Assembly (NCBI RefSeq): GCF_030409335.1
Contig: NZ_JAUFPN010000197.1
Location: forward strand, 62,001-126,000
Reading direction: 5' to 3'
DNA length: 64,000 bases
DNA from: Paeniroseomonas aquatica
Lineage (GTDB): Bacteria > Pseudomonadota > Alphaproteobacteria > Acetobacterales > Acetobacteraceae
The notes under the pieces were generated by a model that did not search any database, was not told where the DNA came from, and saw nothing but the letters and a program-made list of their open reading frames with translations. Both the position numbers and the translations under genes were made by a program. Shown here piece by piece: positions 8,288 to 15,645 of this stretch; position 1 is the stretch's first letter, and every line of letters begins with the position of its first letter.

Positions 8288-9399
8288 CAGTAGATCACCA
8301 CCGAGCGGATGCTCTCGCCGCGCTCCATCAGCTCGAAGCCGTGGTTGATCTGCTCGAGCGGCATGGTGTGGGTGATCAGGCTGTCGATGTCGATCTTCCC
8401 CTCCATGTACCAGTCGACGATCTTCGGCACGTCGGTCCGCCCCCGCGCCCCGCCGAAGGCGGTGCCGCGCCAGTTGCGCCCGGTGACGAGCTGGAAGGGC
8501 CGCGTGGAGATTTCCTCGCCGGCGCCGGCGACGCCGATGATGATGCTCTCGCCCCAGCCGCGGTGGGTGCATTCCAGCGCCTGGCGCATGACCTTGGTGT
8601 TGCCGATGCACTCGAAGGAGAAGTCGGCGCCGCCGTCGGTCAGGTCCTGGATCGCCTGCACCACCTTGTCGTGCCCGACAACGTCCGGGTTGACGAAGTG
8701 GGTCATGCCGAACTGCCGGGCCATCTTCTCCCGCTCGGGGTTGAGGTCGACGCCGATGATCTTGTCGGCGCCCACCATCCGCGCGCCCTGCAGCACGTTC
8801 AGCCCGATGCCGCCGAGGCCGAAGACCGCGACATTCGCCCCCGGCCAGACCTTGGCGGTGTTGATGACGGCGCCGACGCCCGTCGTCACGCCGCAGCCGA
8901 TGTAGCAGATCTTGTCGAAGGGCGCGTCCTCGCGGATTTTCGCCAGCGCGATCTCCGGCAGCACGGTGAAATTGGCGAAGGTCGAGCAACCCATGTAGTG
9001 CATCACCTGCGTGCCCTCGCAGGAGAAGCGGCTGGTCCCGTCCGGCATCACGCCGCGGCCCTGGGTCGCACGGATGGCGGTACACAGGTTGGACCGCCGG
9101 CTGAGGCAGGTTTTGCACTGCCGGCATTCCGGCGTGTAGAGCGGGATCACATGGTCGCCCGGCCTCAGTCCGGTGACGCCGGCGCCGACCTCGCGCACGA
9201 TCCCCGCGCCCTCGTGGCCCAGGATGGCCGGGAACATCCCCTCCGGGTCGCGCCCGCTCAGCGTGTACTGGTCGGTATGGCAGAGCCCGGTCGCCATCAC
9301 CTCCACCAGCACCTCGCCGGCCTTGGGCCCGCCGATGTCGATGGTCTCGATCGTCAGCGGCTTCCCCGCCGCCCAGGCCACCGCAGCGCGCGTCTTCAT
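8287..9399 (-). CDS. frmA: S-(hydroxymethyl)glutathione dehydrogenase / class III alcohol dehydrogenase
   Basis: A 370-residue zinc alcohol dehydrogenase of class III length. It oxidises S-hydroxymethylglutathione (formaldehyde plus glutathione) to S-formylglutathione with NAD. Catalytic zinc ligands are in ATGLCHTDQYTL, in GHEGAGIV and in the YIGCGVTTG segment; the structural zinc lobe is CRQCKTCLSRRSNLC. The dinucleotide fold shows GLGGIGLNVLQGA. C-terminal VTGRNWRGTAFGG is typical of the class. No S-formylglutathione hydrolase gene is next to it; the gene leads into a Bug receptor with a TGATG overlap. Assignment to the class is firm; the metabolic source of formaldehyde here is unknown. 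Confidence 0.95.
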   Translation of the reverse strand: MKTRAAVAWAAGKPLTIETIDIGGPKAGEVLVEVMATGLCHTDQYTLSGRDPEGMFPAILGHEGAGIVREVGAGVTGLRPGDHVIPLYTPECRQCKTCLSRRSNLCTAIRATQGRGVMPDGTSRFSCEGTQVMHYMGCSTFANFTVLPEIALAKIREDAPFDKICYIGCGVTTGVGAVINTAKVWPGANVAVFGLGGIGLNVLQGARMVGADKIIGVDLNPEREKMARQFGMTHFVNPDVVGHDKVVQAIQDLTDGGADFSFECIGNTKVMRQALECTHRGWGESIIIGVAGAGEEISTRPFQLVTGRNWRGTAFGGARGRTDVPKIVDWYMEGKIDIDSLITHTMPLEQINHGFELMERGESIRSVVIY

Positions 9400-9477
9400 G
9401 GCTTCATCCCCGTCGTTCAGGGCGCCAGATAAGCGGGATGCAGGCTGGCGGTCCAGCGCCGCCCGGCGGGGGGCGGC

Positions 9478-9909
9478 TCAGCGCGCCGGCGCCACCAGCA
9501 GCCCGAGCCCGGTCGCCAGCGCCATGCGGTTCCACTCGTTCCAGCCCTCGACGATCTTGCCGTCCTCGACCCGGACCATGGCCATGCCGCTGAGCTCCAG
9601 GCTGCGCCCGGTCGGCGGCACCCCGAGCCCCGGCCCGCTATGGGTCAGCCGCGCGGTCCAGCGCCCCGCCGCCAGCGGCCCGGCCTCGACCACCTCATGC
9701 ATGGTGAAGCGGATGTCCGAGAAGCTGTCGAGGAAACGCTCGAAGAAGGCGCGGAACGCCGCCGGGCCATGCGCATCCGCGCCGGTCTCGTCGACCGCGC
9801 GGGCGATCCCCGCCGGCGCCATATGGACCTCGATCCGGCTGGCGTCGCACTGGTTCCAGACCTCCTCGAACCACAGCCGCAGCACCTCGCCGGCGGTAGG
9901 AACTGGCAT
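9478..9909 (-). CDS. SnoaL-like / ester-cyclase family protein
   Basis: A 143-residue cytoplasmic protein of NTF2-like fold size. The pattern of an N-terminal VWNQCDASRIEVHMAP, a middle GPAAFRAFFERFLDSFSDIRFTMHEVVEAGPLAAGRWTA and a C-terminal WNEWNRMALATGL is typical of the SnoaL-like polyketide cyclase / ester cyclase family. Most bacterial members have no known substrate. AGGAGG lies upstream of the ATG at 9909. It sits between the ThDP enzyme and frmA on the same strand, with 66- and 78-base gaps, and may belong to one transcription unit. No polyketide genes are nearby, so a biosynthetic role is unlikely. Confidence 0.8.
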   Translation of the reverse strand: MPVPTAGEVLRLWFEEVWNQCDASRIEVHMAPAGIARAVDETGADAHGPAAFRAFFERFLDSFSDIRFTMHEVVEAGPLAAGRWTARLTHSGPGLGVPPTGRSLELSGMAMVRVEDGKIVEGWNEWNRMALATGLGLLVAPAR

Positions 9910-9975
9910 GGCACGACCCTCCTGCTGGCCTCGCGTGCGGCCAGCCTAGCGCCGACGCCGGCTCGGACCGAAGCG

Positions 9976-11739
9976 CTATCCGCCGGCCTCGCCCAGCATC
10001 GACCGCGACGGCTCCCGCCCCAGCGCCGCCGTGATCTCGGCCGCGCCCTGGGTGCCGCCGTCGAGCGCCTGCCGCAGGTGCCTGGCATAGGCCTCCGAGA
10101 CCACCGCCGGCAGCAGCGGCTCGTTCGGGTCGACGATGGCCTGGATGATCACCGGCCCCGCCGTCGCCAGCGCCGCGTCCAGCACCGGCCCGAGCTGCGC
10201 CGGGTCGTCCACGGTGAAGCCGCGGCCGCCCATCGCCTCGGCCGCCCTGGCGAAGTCGATCGCCGGCACCTCGCAGCCGTGCTCCGGATTGCCGAGGAAC
10301 AGGATCTGCTCCCACTTGATCTGCCCGAGCGTGCCGTTGCGCAGCACCAGAAGTTTCAGGTCCAGCCGCATCGCCACCGCCGTGGCGAATTCGCCGAGCT
10401 GCATCGCCAGCCCGCCGTCGCCGATGACGCCGATGACTGGCCGCCCCGGCCAGGCGCAGCCGGCCGCCACCGCATAGGGAATGGCGCAGGCCATCGAGGC
10501 CAGGGTGCCGGAGACGCCGAACTCGTGCTCCGGCCCCAGGCGCATGTGCCGCGCCACCAGCCCGGTGTGGTGCCCGCTGTCGGAGACCACCACCGCATCG
10601 GGGGGCATCCGGGCGCCCAGCGCCGCGACCGGCGCCGCCGGGTTCATCGGCAGGCGGGGGCTCTCCTCGGCCGCCCGCAGCGTCTCGTGCCAGCGCCGCG
10701 TCTCCGCCTGCGCCATGGCGAGGAAGCCGCGGTCCGGCTTCCGCCGCAGCAGCGGCAGCAGCTGCGCCAGCACCGCCCGGGCATCGCCCACCAGCCCGGC
10801 CTCGGTCGCCTGCCGCAGCCCGATCCGCTGCGGGTCGCGGTCGACCTGCACGATGCGGGCCTGGCCCGGCTTCGGGTAGTATTCGACGTAAGGGAAGGTC
10901 GAGCCGAGGATCAGCAGCGCGTCGCAGTCCCGGACCGCCGCATGGGTGCCGAAGGTGCCGTAGAGCCCGATGCCGCCGGTGGTCAGCGGATGCTCGTCCG
11001 GCAGCACCGCCTTGCCCAGCAGCGCCTTGATCACCGGCGCCCCCAGCGTCTCGGCCACCTGCTCGAGCTCGGCCCGGGCGCCGAGCGCGCCGCGGCCGGC
11101 GAGGATCGCCACCCGCTGCGCGCCGTTCAGGATCTCGGCCGCCTGCGCCAGCGCCGCCGGCTCCGGCAGCCGCAGCCCCTCGACCCAATTGGCCGCGCTG
11201 GTCTGCGCCGCGCCGCGCGGGGAGGGCGCGTCCTCGGTCTCCTCCTGCACGTCGACGGCGAGCGAGAGATGCGCCACGCCGCGGCGGGCCAGGGCGGTGC
11301 GGCAGGCGAGGCTGGTCACCGTCTCGGCCTGCGCCGCGCCGGTGATGCGGGCGGTATAGGCCGCGACATCGGCGAGGACGCGGTCGAGCGGCACGTCCTG
11401 CTGGGTGAAGGTATCGGCGATGTCGTGGTAGGGCAGGCCGGTGATGGCCACCACCGGCGCCAGGTCGAGCTTGGCGTCATAGAGGCCGTTGAGCAGGTGC
11501 AGCCCGCCGGGCCCGGTGGTGGCGAAGCAGCAGCCGATCCGCCCGGTGAATTTGGCATAGGCCGCGGCCATGAAGGCCGCGCTCTCCTCGTGCCGGACGG
11601 TGACGAAGCGGATGCGGTCCTCGCGGTGCCGCAGCGCCTCGACCACGCCGTTGATGCCGTCCCCGGCATAGCCGAAGATCACGTTCACGCCCCAGGCGTG
11701 CAGGGTGTCGACGACGATCTCGCTGGCATTGCGCGGCAT
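9976..11739 (-). CDS. Thiamine-diphosphate-dependent enzyme, PoxB/acetolactate-synthase-like
   Basis: A 587-residue three-domain ThDP enzyme. The N-terminal PYR domain carries the catalytic Glu region VRHEESAAFMAAAYAK (about 48-64) and GYAGDGINGVVEAL. The central domain spans about 190-330. The C-terminal PP domain holds the ThDP/Mg motif GDGGLAMQLGEFATAV ending with LRNGTLGQIKWEQ. Such proteins are usually labelled pyruvate oxidase-like or simply ThDP-requiring enzymes; acetolactate synthase itself is less likely because no small subunit is present. It would decarboxylate a 2-oxo acid in the cytoplasm. GGGGAGGGG precedes the ATG. The precise substrate is not clear. Confidence 0.85.
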   Translation of the reverse strand: MPRNASEIVVDTLHAWGVNVIFGYAGDGINGVVEALRHREDRIRFVTVRHEESAAFMAAAYAKFTGRIGCCFATTGPGGLHLLNGLYDAKLDLAPVVAITGLPYHDIADTFTQQDVPLDRVLADVAAYTARITGAAQAETVTSLACRTALARRGVAHLSLAVDVQEETEDAPSPRGAAQTSAANWVEGLRLPEPAALAQAAEILNGAQRVAILAGRGALGARAELEQVAETLGAPVIKALLGKAVLPDEHPLTTGGIGLYGTFGTHAAVRDCDALLILGSTFPYVEYYPKPGQARIVQVDRDPQRIGLRQATEAGLVGDARAVLAQLLPLLRRKPDRGFLAMAQAETRRWHETLRAAEESPRLPMNPAAPVAALGARMPPDAVVVSDSGHHTGLVARHMRLGPEHEFGVSGTLASMACAIPYAVAAGCAWPGRPVIGVIGDGGLAMQLGEFATAVAMRLDLKLLVLRNGTLGQIKWEQILFLGNPEHGCEVPAIDFARAAEAMGGRGFTVDDPAQLGPVLDAALATAGPVIIQAIVDPNEPLLPAVVSEAYARHLRQALDGGTQGAAEITAALGREPSRSMLGEAGG

Positions 11740-11757
11740 GGGCGGCCCCTCCCCAAA

Positions 11758-11773
11758 GGCGGCGAACGCCGCC
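11758..11773 (-). terminator. Hairpin terminator after the DUF3597 gene
   Basis: On the reverse strand GGCGGC-GTTC-GCCGCC is followed by TTT, in the 60-base gap between the DUF3597 stop and the ThDP-enzyme start. A GNRA-like small loop and a six-bp GC stem suggest a weak intrinsic terminator. Confidence 0.5.
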
Positions 11774-11799
11774 GCCCCGGGAAGGGTTTCGGCGAGGTC

Positions 11800-12210
11800 C
11801 TAGTGCAGCAGGTCGGCCGGCACCTTGCCGCCGTTGTCGGCCAGCTTCTGCATGACCTGCTTGTGCAGCCAGACGTTCATGCTGGCGCTGTCGTTGGTAT
11901 CGCCGGTGTAGTTCAGCTCCTTCGCCAGCGTCTTCCGCGCCTCGAGGCTGCTGTCCATCTCGAGCAGCTTCATCATGTCGACGATCGAATGCTGCCAGTC
12001 CAGGCGCTGCTTTGACTGCTGCGCCAGGCCGGTCATCACCGCGGTGACATCGACCGGGGTGGTGGTCGCCGCGGCGGCGGTGGCGGTGCCGGTGCCCGGC
12101 TGGTCATCGGCCGGGGCCGGGGAGGCGGAAGGCACGGCCGAGGGGACGGTCGGCGGGGCGGCCTGGGCATGGCCGGTCAGCTTCTCGAGGATGCGGCTGA
12201 AGATGCTCAT
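11800..12210 (-). CDS. DUF3597 family protein
   Basis: A 136-residue cytoplasmic protein. The start MSIFSRILEKLTG, an Ala/Pro/Thr-rich linker (about 15-55), and a C-terminal alpha-helical domain DVTAVMTGLAQQSKQRLDWQ ... SSLEARKTLAKELNY ... MNVWLHKQVMQKLADNGGKV match the DUF3597 family, whose role is unknown. An upstream ATG at 12264 is in frame, but the residues added do not look like the family; the ATG at 12210 has GGAG eight to ten bases before it. The gene ends in a likely terminator. The disordered linker between a short amphipathic N-terminus and a helical domain is typical of the family. Confidence 0.88.
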   Translation of the reverse strand: MSIFSRILEKLTGHAQAAPPTVPSAVPSASPAPADDQPGTGTATAAAATTTPVDVTAVMTGLAQQSKQRLDWQHSIVDMMKLLEMDSSLEARKTLAKELNYTGDTNDSASMNVWLHKQVMQKLADNGGKVPADLLH

Positions 12211-12297
12211 CGTGTTCACTCCATCAGGATTGCAGCCCAACGGTTCGGCAGCGTGCAAGTTCAACCCTGCCGGAAGACGCCGGCCGGACCGCCCGTA

Positions 12298-12954
12298 TCA
12301 GAAGACCGGCGCCTCCCCCGGGTCGGTCGCCCGCTGCAGGAAGCCCTCGGCCAGCGGGGCATAGGCCTCCCACAGCGCCCGGAGGGCGGGCAGCGGCGCC
12401 GCCGACTGGTCGATGCGGAGGTCGACGTAGGGGAAGGGCTCCCGCCAGGCCACCAGCAGGCTGGCCGAGGTCACCGCGCCATGCTCGCCGCCGGCCGCCT
12501 CCCCGGCCTCCAGCCCGCGCAGCAGCCGCTCGGCCAGCGGTTCGTCCGGCGCCGCCAGGAAGCCCGCCAGCATCGCCGCCGGCACCCGCTCCGCGGCGAG
12601 GATGTTGCCCAGCGCCACCACCCCCGGCCCATGCGCCGCGGCGCGTTCCGGCTTCACCGCCGCGCCGTGGAAATGCGCGGTGCGCCCGGCCGCATCCACC
12701 ACCGCGAGCTGCCGCCAGGCATGGTGCGGGGTGCCCGCCACCAGCGCCTCGACCACCGCCGCGGCGCCCAGGCCGCGGCGCAGCAGCGCCAGCCCCTTGG
12801 GGCCGAGCCCCGGGTCGGTGCGGTGCTGGGTCAGCACCGCCCCCACCCCGGCGGCGGCGAAGGGCACCCGGCTGCCGACGGCGATGGAGGAGGTCGTCAC
12901 CGCCGCGCCGAATTGCCCCGTCCGCGGGCAGCGGGCGATGAGCGAGAAGGTCAT
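12298..12954 (-). CDS. DUF1028 family protein (putative Ntn-hydrolase)
   Basis: A 218-residue protein with the family start MTFSLIARCPRTGQFGAAVT followed by TSSIAVGSRVPFAAAGVGAV, GPKGLALLRRGL, and the C-terminal YVDLRIDQSAAPLPALRALW. DUF1028 proteins are predicted N-terminal-nucleophile hydrolases; the conserved Thr/Ser near TSSIAVGSR is the likely nucleophile region. Its ATG overlaps the TGA of the upstream amidohydrolase gene by four bases (ATGA at 12954-12951), so the two are translated together and probably act on the same nitrogenous substrate. The reaction is not known. Confidence 0.88.
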   Translation of the reverse strand: MTFSLIARCPRTGQFGAAVTTSSIAVGSRVPFAAAGVGAVLTQHRTDPGLGPKGLALLRRGLGAAAVVEALVAGTPHHAWRQLAVVDAAGRTAHFHGAAVKPERAAAHGPGVVALGNILAAERVPAAMLAGFLAAPDEPLAERLLRGLEAGEAAGGEHGAVTSASLLVAWREPFPYVDLRIDQSAAPLPALRALWEAYAPLAEGFLQRATDPGEAPVF

Positions 12955-14405
12955 CGGGCGAAGGCCAGGCTGAGCGGCGCGATGCTGTCCCCGTCGCGGC
13001 CGCGGTAGTCCAGCATCCCGGCGTCGCGCAGCATCCGCGCCTGGCTCTCGGCCAGGATGCCGGCCGCGTCGGCCACGTCCAGCTTCGTCGGCCGCCCCTG
13101 GGCCAGCACCGTCTCCCCGGCGACGATCACCCGCTGCACCGCCCGGTCGGCGGCGTGGAAGACCAGCGCCCGCAGCGGGTCGCGCGGCGGGGCCATCAGC
13201 GGATGGGCGAGGTCGATCAGCGCCAGGTCGGCCGCGCCGCCGGCCATCAGCCGGCCGAGGTCCGGCCGCCCCAGCGCATCGGCGCCGCCCGCGGTCGCCG
13301 CATGGAAGACCATGGCGGTATCGCCCCCCGCCAGGTCCCGCCCGGCGTTGCGCGCCAGCAGGATCGCAAGCCGCATCTCCTCGATCAGGTTGTGCGGCGC
13401 GCAATCGGTGCCCATCGCCATCCGCACGCCCCGCCGGGCGTAGCGGCCGAAGTCGCAGAGGTGCTCGCCGTAGCGGGCGAAGGGGGAGGGGCAGTGGGCG
13501 ACGGCGACGCCGCGCTCGACCATGATCCCGAGGTCGCGCGCCCCCGCTCCGCCGAAGGAGGGCCATCCGATCGAAGGGTGCTCATCCAGGAAGATCGCAT
13601 GGCCGAGGATGCTGCGCGGCGTCAGCAGCCCGATCTCGGCCGCCCATTGGATCGGCGTCTTGCCATGGCGGGCGATCATCTCCCGCACCTCGACCACCGC
13701 CTGGGCGATATGGGTGGTGAAGGGCCGGCCGGTCGCCTCGGCCAGCGCCATGCTCTCGCGGAAGAGCTCCTCCTCCACCGTGTCGATCTGCGCCGGGAAG
13801 ACGATGGCCGAGAGCCGGCCGGAGGCATCCGCCTCGGCCTCGTCCATGATCGCCTGGGCGCGGCGGAAGCCGTCGCGGCCGGTGCGCCCGTCCCAGTGCC
13901 AGGTGACGGTCTGCGGCGCGGTCATGCCCCAATGCGCGCTGGCATAGCCCGGCCCGGCCCAGACCCGGAGCCCCGACTGCCGCATCACCCCGAGCCAGCC
14001 CGGATGCGGCGAGGACAGGTCGACCACGCTGGTGACGCCGGCCGAGAGCAGCTCGGCATAGGCCAGCCGCTGCGCCGCCTCCCGCCCGGCCTCGTCGAGC
14101 CGCAGCGACTGCGCCCGCTCGAACAGCCCGGTCATCTGCTGCTCGGGCACGCCATGGTCCTCGCGCACGCCGCGCAGCGCGGGCTCGGTCGTCGGGTGGG
14201 TATGGACATTGACCAGCCCGGGCAGCACCAGCAGGGCGCGGCCGTCGATCACCTCATCCGCGGCGGGGGGCGGCGCCGCCGGGTCATGCGCCGCGATGGC
14301 GGCGACCTTGCCGCCCTCGAGCAGCAGGTCGACGTCGCGGCGGTACTCGTGCCGACCGTTCCAGACCACGGCCCAGGCGGCGTTGCGGATCAGCGTGCGC
14401 GGCAT
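12951..14405 (-). CDS. Amidohydrolase family protein (chlorohydrolase/TRZ-like)
   Basis: A 484-residue metal-dependent hydrolase of the amidohydrolase superfamily, cytoplasmic. Metal and catalytic motifs in order: GLVNVHTHPTTE (HxH near 67-71), THIAQ with a His near the middle, SILGHAIFLDEH, VAHCPSPFARYG and MGTDCAPHNLIEEM (Asp). The C-terminal strand region includes GAADLALIDLAHPLM. The layout resembles guanine deaminase, chlorohydrolase or TRZ/ATZ-type enzymes; I cannot pick one. It is followed by a translationally coupled DUF1028 gene, and a Bug receptor gene is divergent at 14553, so import plus hydrolysis of a heterocyclic or amide compound is a reasonable inference. Confidence 0.9.
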   Translation of the reverse strand: MPRTLIRNAAWAVVWNGRHEYRRDVDLLLEGGKVAAIAAHDPAAPPPAADEVIDGRALLVLPGLVNVHTHPTTEPALRGVREDHGVPEQQMTGLFERAQSLRLDEAGREAAQRLAYAELLSAGVTSVVDLSSPHPGWLGVMRQSGLRVWAGPGYASAHWGMTAPQTVTWHWDGRTGRDGFRRAQAIMDEAEADASGRLSAIVFPAQIDTVEEELFRESMALAEATGRPFTTHIAQAVVEVREMIARHGKTPIQWAAEIGLLTPRSILGHAIFLDEHPSIGWPSFGGAGARDLGIMVERGVAVAHCPSPFARYGEHLCDFGRYARRGVRMAMGTDCAPHNLIEEMRLAILLARNAGRDLAGGDTAMVFHAATAGGADALGRPDLGRLMAGGAADLALIDLAHPLMAPPRDPLRALVFHAADRAVQRVIVAGETVLAQGRPTKLDVADAAGILAESQARMLRDAGMLDYRGRDGDSIAPLSLAFAR

Positions 14406-14460
14406 GGGCGGCCTCCCGGTTTCCCCGGGCGAGGCTAGACCGGGAGCGGCGCCGGCAGAA

Positions 14461-14512
14461 GCGCCGCGCCTGCTTGACGCCGCGCCGCGCCGCGCCTGCT
14501 TGACGCCGCGCC
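14461..14512 (+). repeat. 26-bp perfect tandem duplication containing TTGACG
   Basis: Units at 14461-14486 and 14487-14512 are identical. Each contains the hexamer TTGACG preceded by CTGC (second copy at 14500-14505), which looks like a sigma-70 -35 box. It lies 40 bases upstream of the Bug receptor gene at 14553, between divergent genes. A weak GATGCT (14524-14529) sits 18 bases after the second TTGACG. Confidence 0.85.
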
Positions 14513-14552
14513 GCGGCAGGCCGGATGCTGGCCGAAACCGGGAGGACGAAGA

Positions 14553-15542
14553 ATGCGCCGCACAGGCTCCCCGCTGCCGCCCGGCCTGCGGCCGCTCGGC
14601 CTGATGGTCGCCCTGATGCTTGCCCTGGTCGGCACCGCCCAGGCCTGGACCCCGGACCGGCCGGTCCGGGTCCTGGTCGGCTTCCCCGCCGGCGGCACCG
14701 GCGACCTCACCGCCCGGCTGATCGCCGAGATGGCGGGCGCCCGGTTCGGCCAGAACGCGGTGGTCGAGAACCGCACCGGCGCCAACGGCGCCATCGCCGC
14801 CGAGGCCGCCGCCCGCTCCGGCGCCGACGGGCTGACGGTGCTGCAGTGCCCGATGGGCACCATGACCATCGCCCCCAACCTGCCGGGCCAGCGCCTGCCG
14901 GTCGACGTGGTGACCGAACTCGTCCCGGTCGCCACCCTCGCGCTCTCGACCTACGGGCTGGTGGTCGCCGACGGCCACCGCTTCCGCTCGGTCGCCGACC
15001 TGCTGGCCGAGGCTCGGGCCAGGCCGGGCGCGCTGACCTTCGCCTCGGCCGGGATCGGCAGCGCCCAGCACCTGGCGGGGGAATTGCTGAAGCGCATGGC
15101 CGCGGTCGACATCGTCCACGTCCCCTATCGCGGCGGGGCGCCGGCCATCGTCGACATGATCGGCGGCCGGGTGGATTTCTTCATCACCAACCTCGGCGAC
15201 GTCGCCGGTCCGCTGCGCGACGGCGCGCTGCGGCTGCTGGCGGTCGCCGACGACACCGGCCACCCCAACTTCCCGGCGCCGCGGCTCTCGGCCAACATCC
15301 CGGGCTTCGGCATCGCCGGCTGGTTCGCCGCCTGCGCCCCGCGGAGCATGCCGCGCGAGGCGGTCGCCGCCTGGGCCGAGGCGATCCGCGCCGGGCTCGA
15401 GCGGCCGGAATGGCGCAAGCGGCTGCTGGACAACGGCCTGACGCCGAGTTTCGAGCCGCCGGAGGTGCTGGCGGCACGGATGGAGGCGAACCGCCGGCAG
15501 TTCCGCGCGCTGATCGAGGGGGCCGGGATCAGGGCGGACTAG
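14553..15542 (+). CDS. Tripartite tricarboxylate transporter (Bug) substrate-binding protein
   Basis: A 329-residue periplasmic receptor with a Sec-type signal (hydrophobic LGLMVALMLALVGTAQAW, about 18-36). Motifs: DRPVRVLVGFPAGGTGDLTA, VVENRTGANGAIAAEAAAR, GADGLTVLQCPMGT and IVHVPYRGGAPAIVDMIGG. The ligand loop GFPAGGTGD differs from the PWPPG and PFPPGG forms elsewhere in the window, so it is a separate lineage. GGGAGGACGA lies before the ATG. It is divergent from the amidohydrolase/DUF1028 pair and its TAG stop falls inside the palindromic element at 15539. The ligand is unknown. Confidence 0.9.
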   Translation: MRRTGSPLPPGLRPLGLMVALMLALVGTAQAWTPDRPVRVLVGFPAGGTGDLTARLIAEMAGARFGQNAVVENRTGANGAIAAEAAARSGADGLTVLQCPMGTMTIAPNLPGQRLPVDVVTELVPVATLALSTYGLVVADGHRFRSVADLLAEARARPGALTFASAGIGSAQHLAGELLKRMAAVDIVHVPYRGGAPAIVDMIGGRVDFFITNLGDVAGPLRDGALRLLAVADDTGHPNFPAPRLSANIPGFGIAGWFAACAPRSMPREAVAAWAEAIRAGLERPEWRKRLLDNGLTPSFEPPEVLAARMEANRRQFRALIEGAGIRAD

Positions 15543-15645
15543 AGCGGTTCCGTTCGCACTGGCTCACGGAGCCCGCTCTTGCCTGTTGTTCTGGCGAGCA
15601 AATACCTCCGGTCCGATGAGTCCATCGGATTGGAGTTTGCTCTAG
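15539..15645. repeat. Palindromic intergenic element bounded by CTAGAGC / GCTCTAG
   Basis: The 107-bp stretch begins CTAGAGC and ends GCTCTAG (7-bp inverted ends). Inside are two hairpins: AGAGCGG pairing with CCGCTCT near the left end, and TCCGATG-AGTC-CATCGGA near the right end (7-bp stem). It is less GC-rich than the genes around it. The TAG stops of the two convergent flanking genes lie inside the inverted ends. This has the look of a REP- or MITE-like element; no second copy is in the window. Confidence 0.65.

Noticed and set aside
12169-13008. + strand frame opposite DUF3597 and DUF1028
   Set aside because: Shadow frame rich in Arg/Gln/Gly; the opposite strand has family matches.
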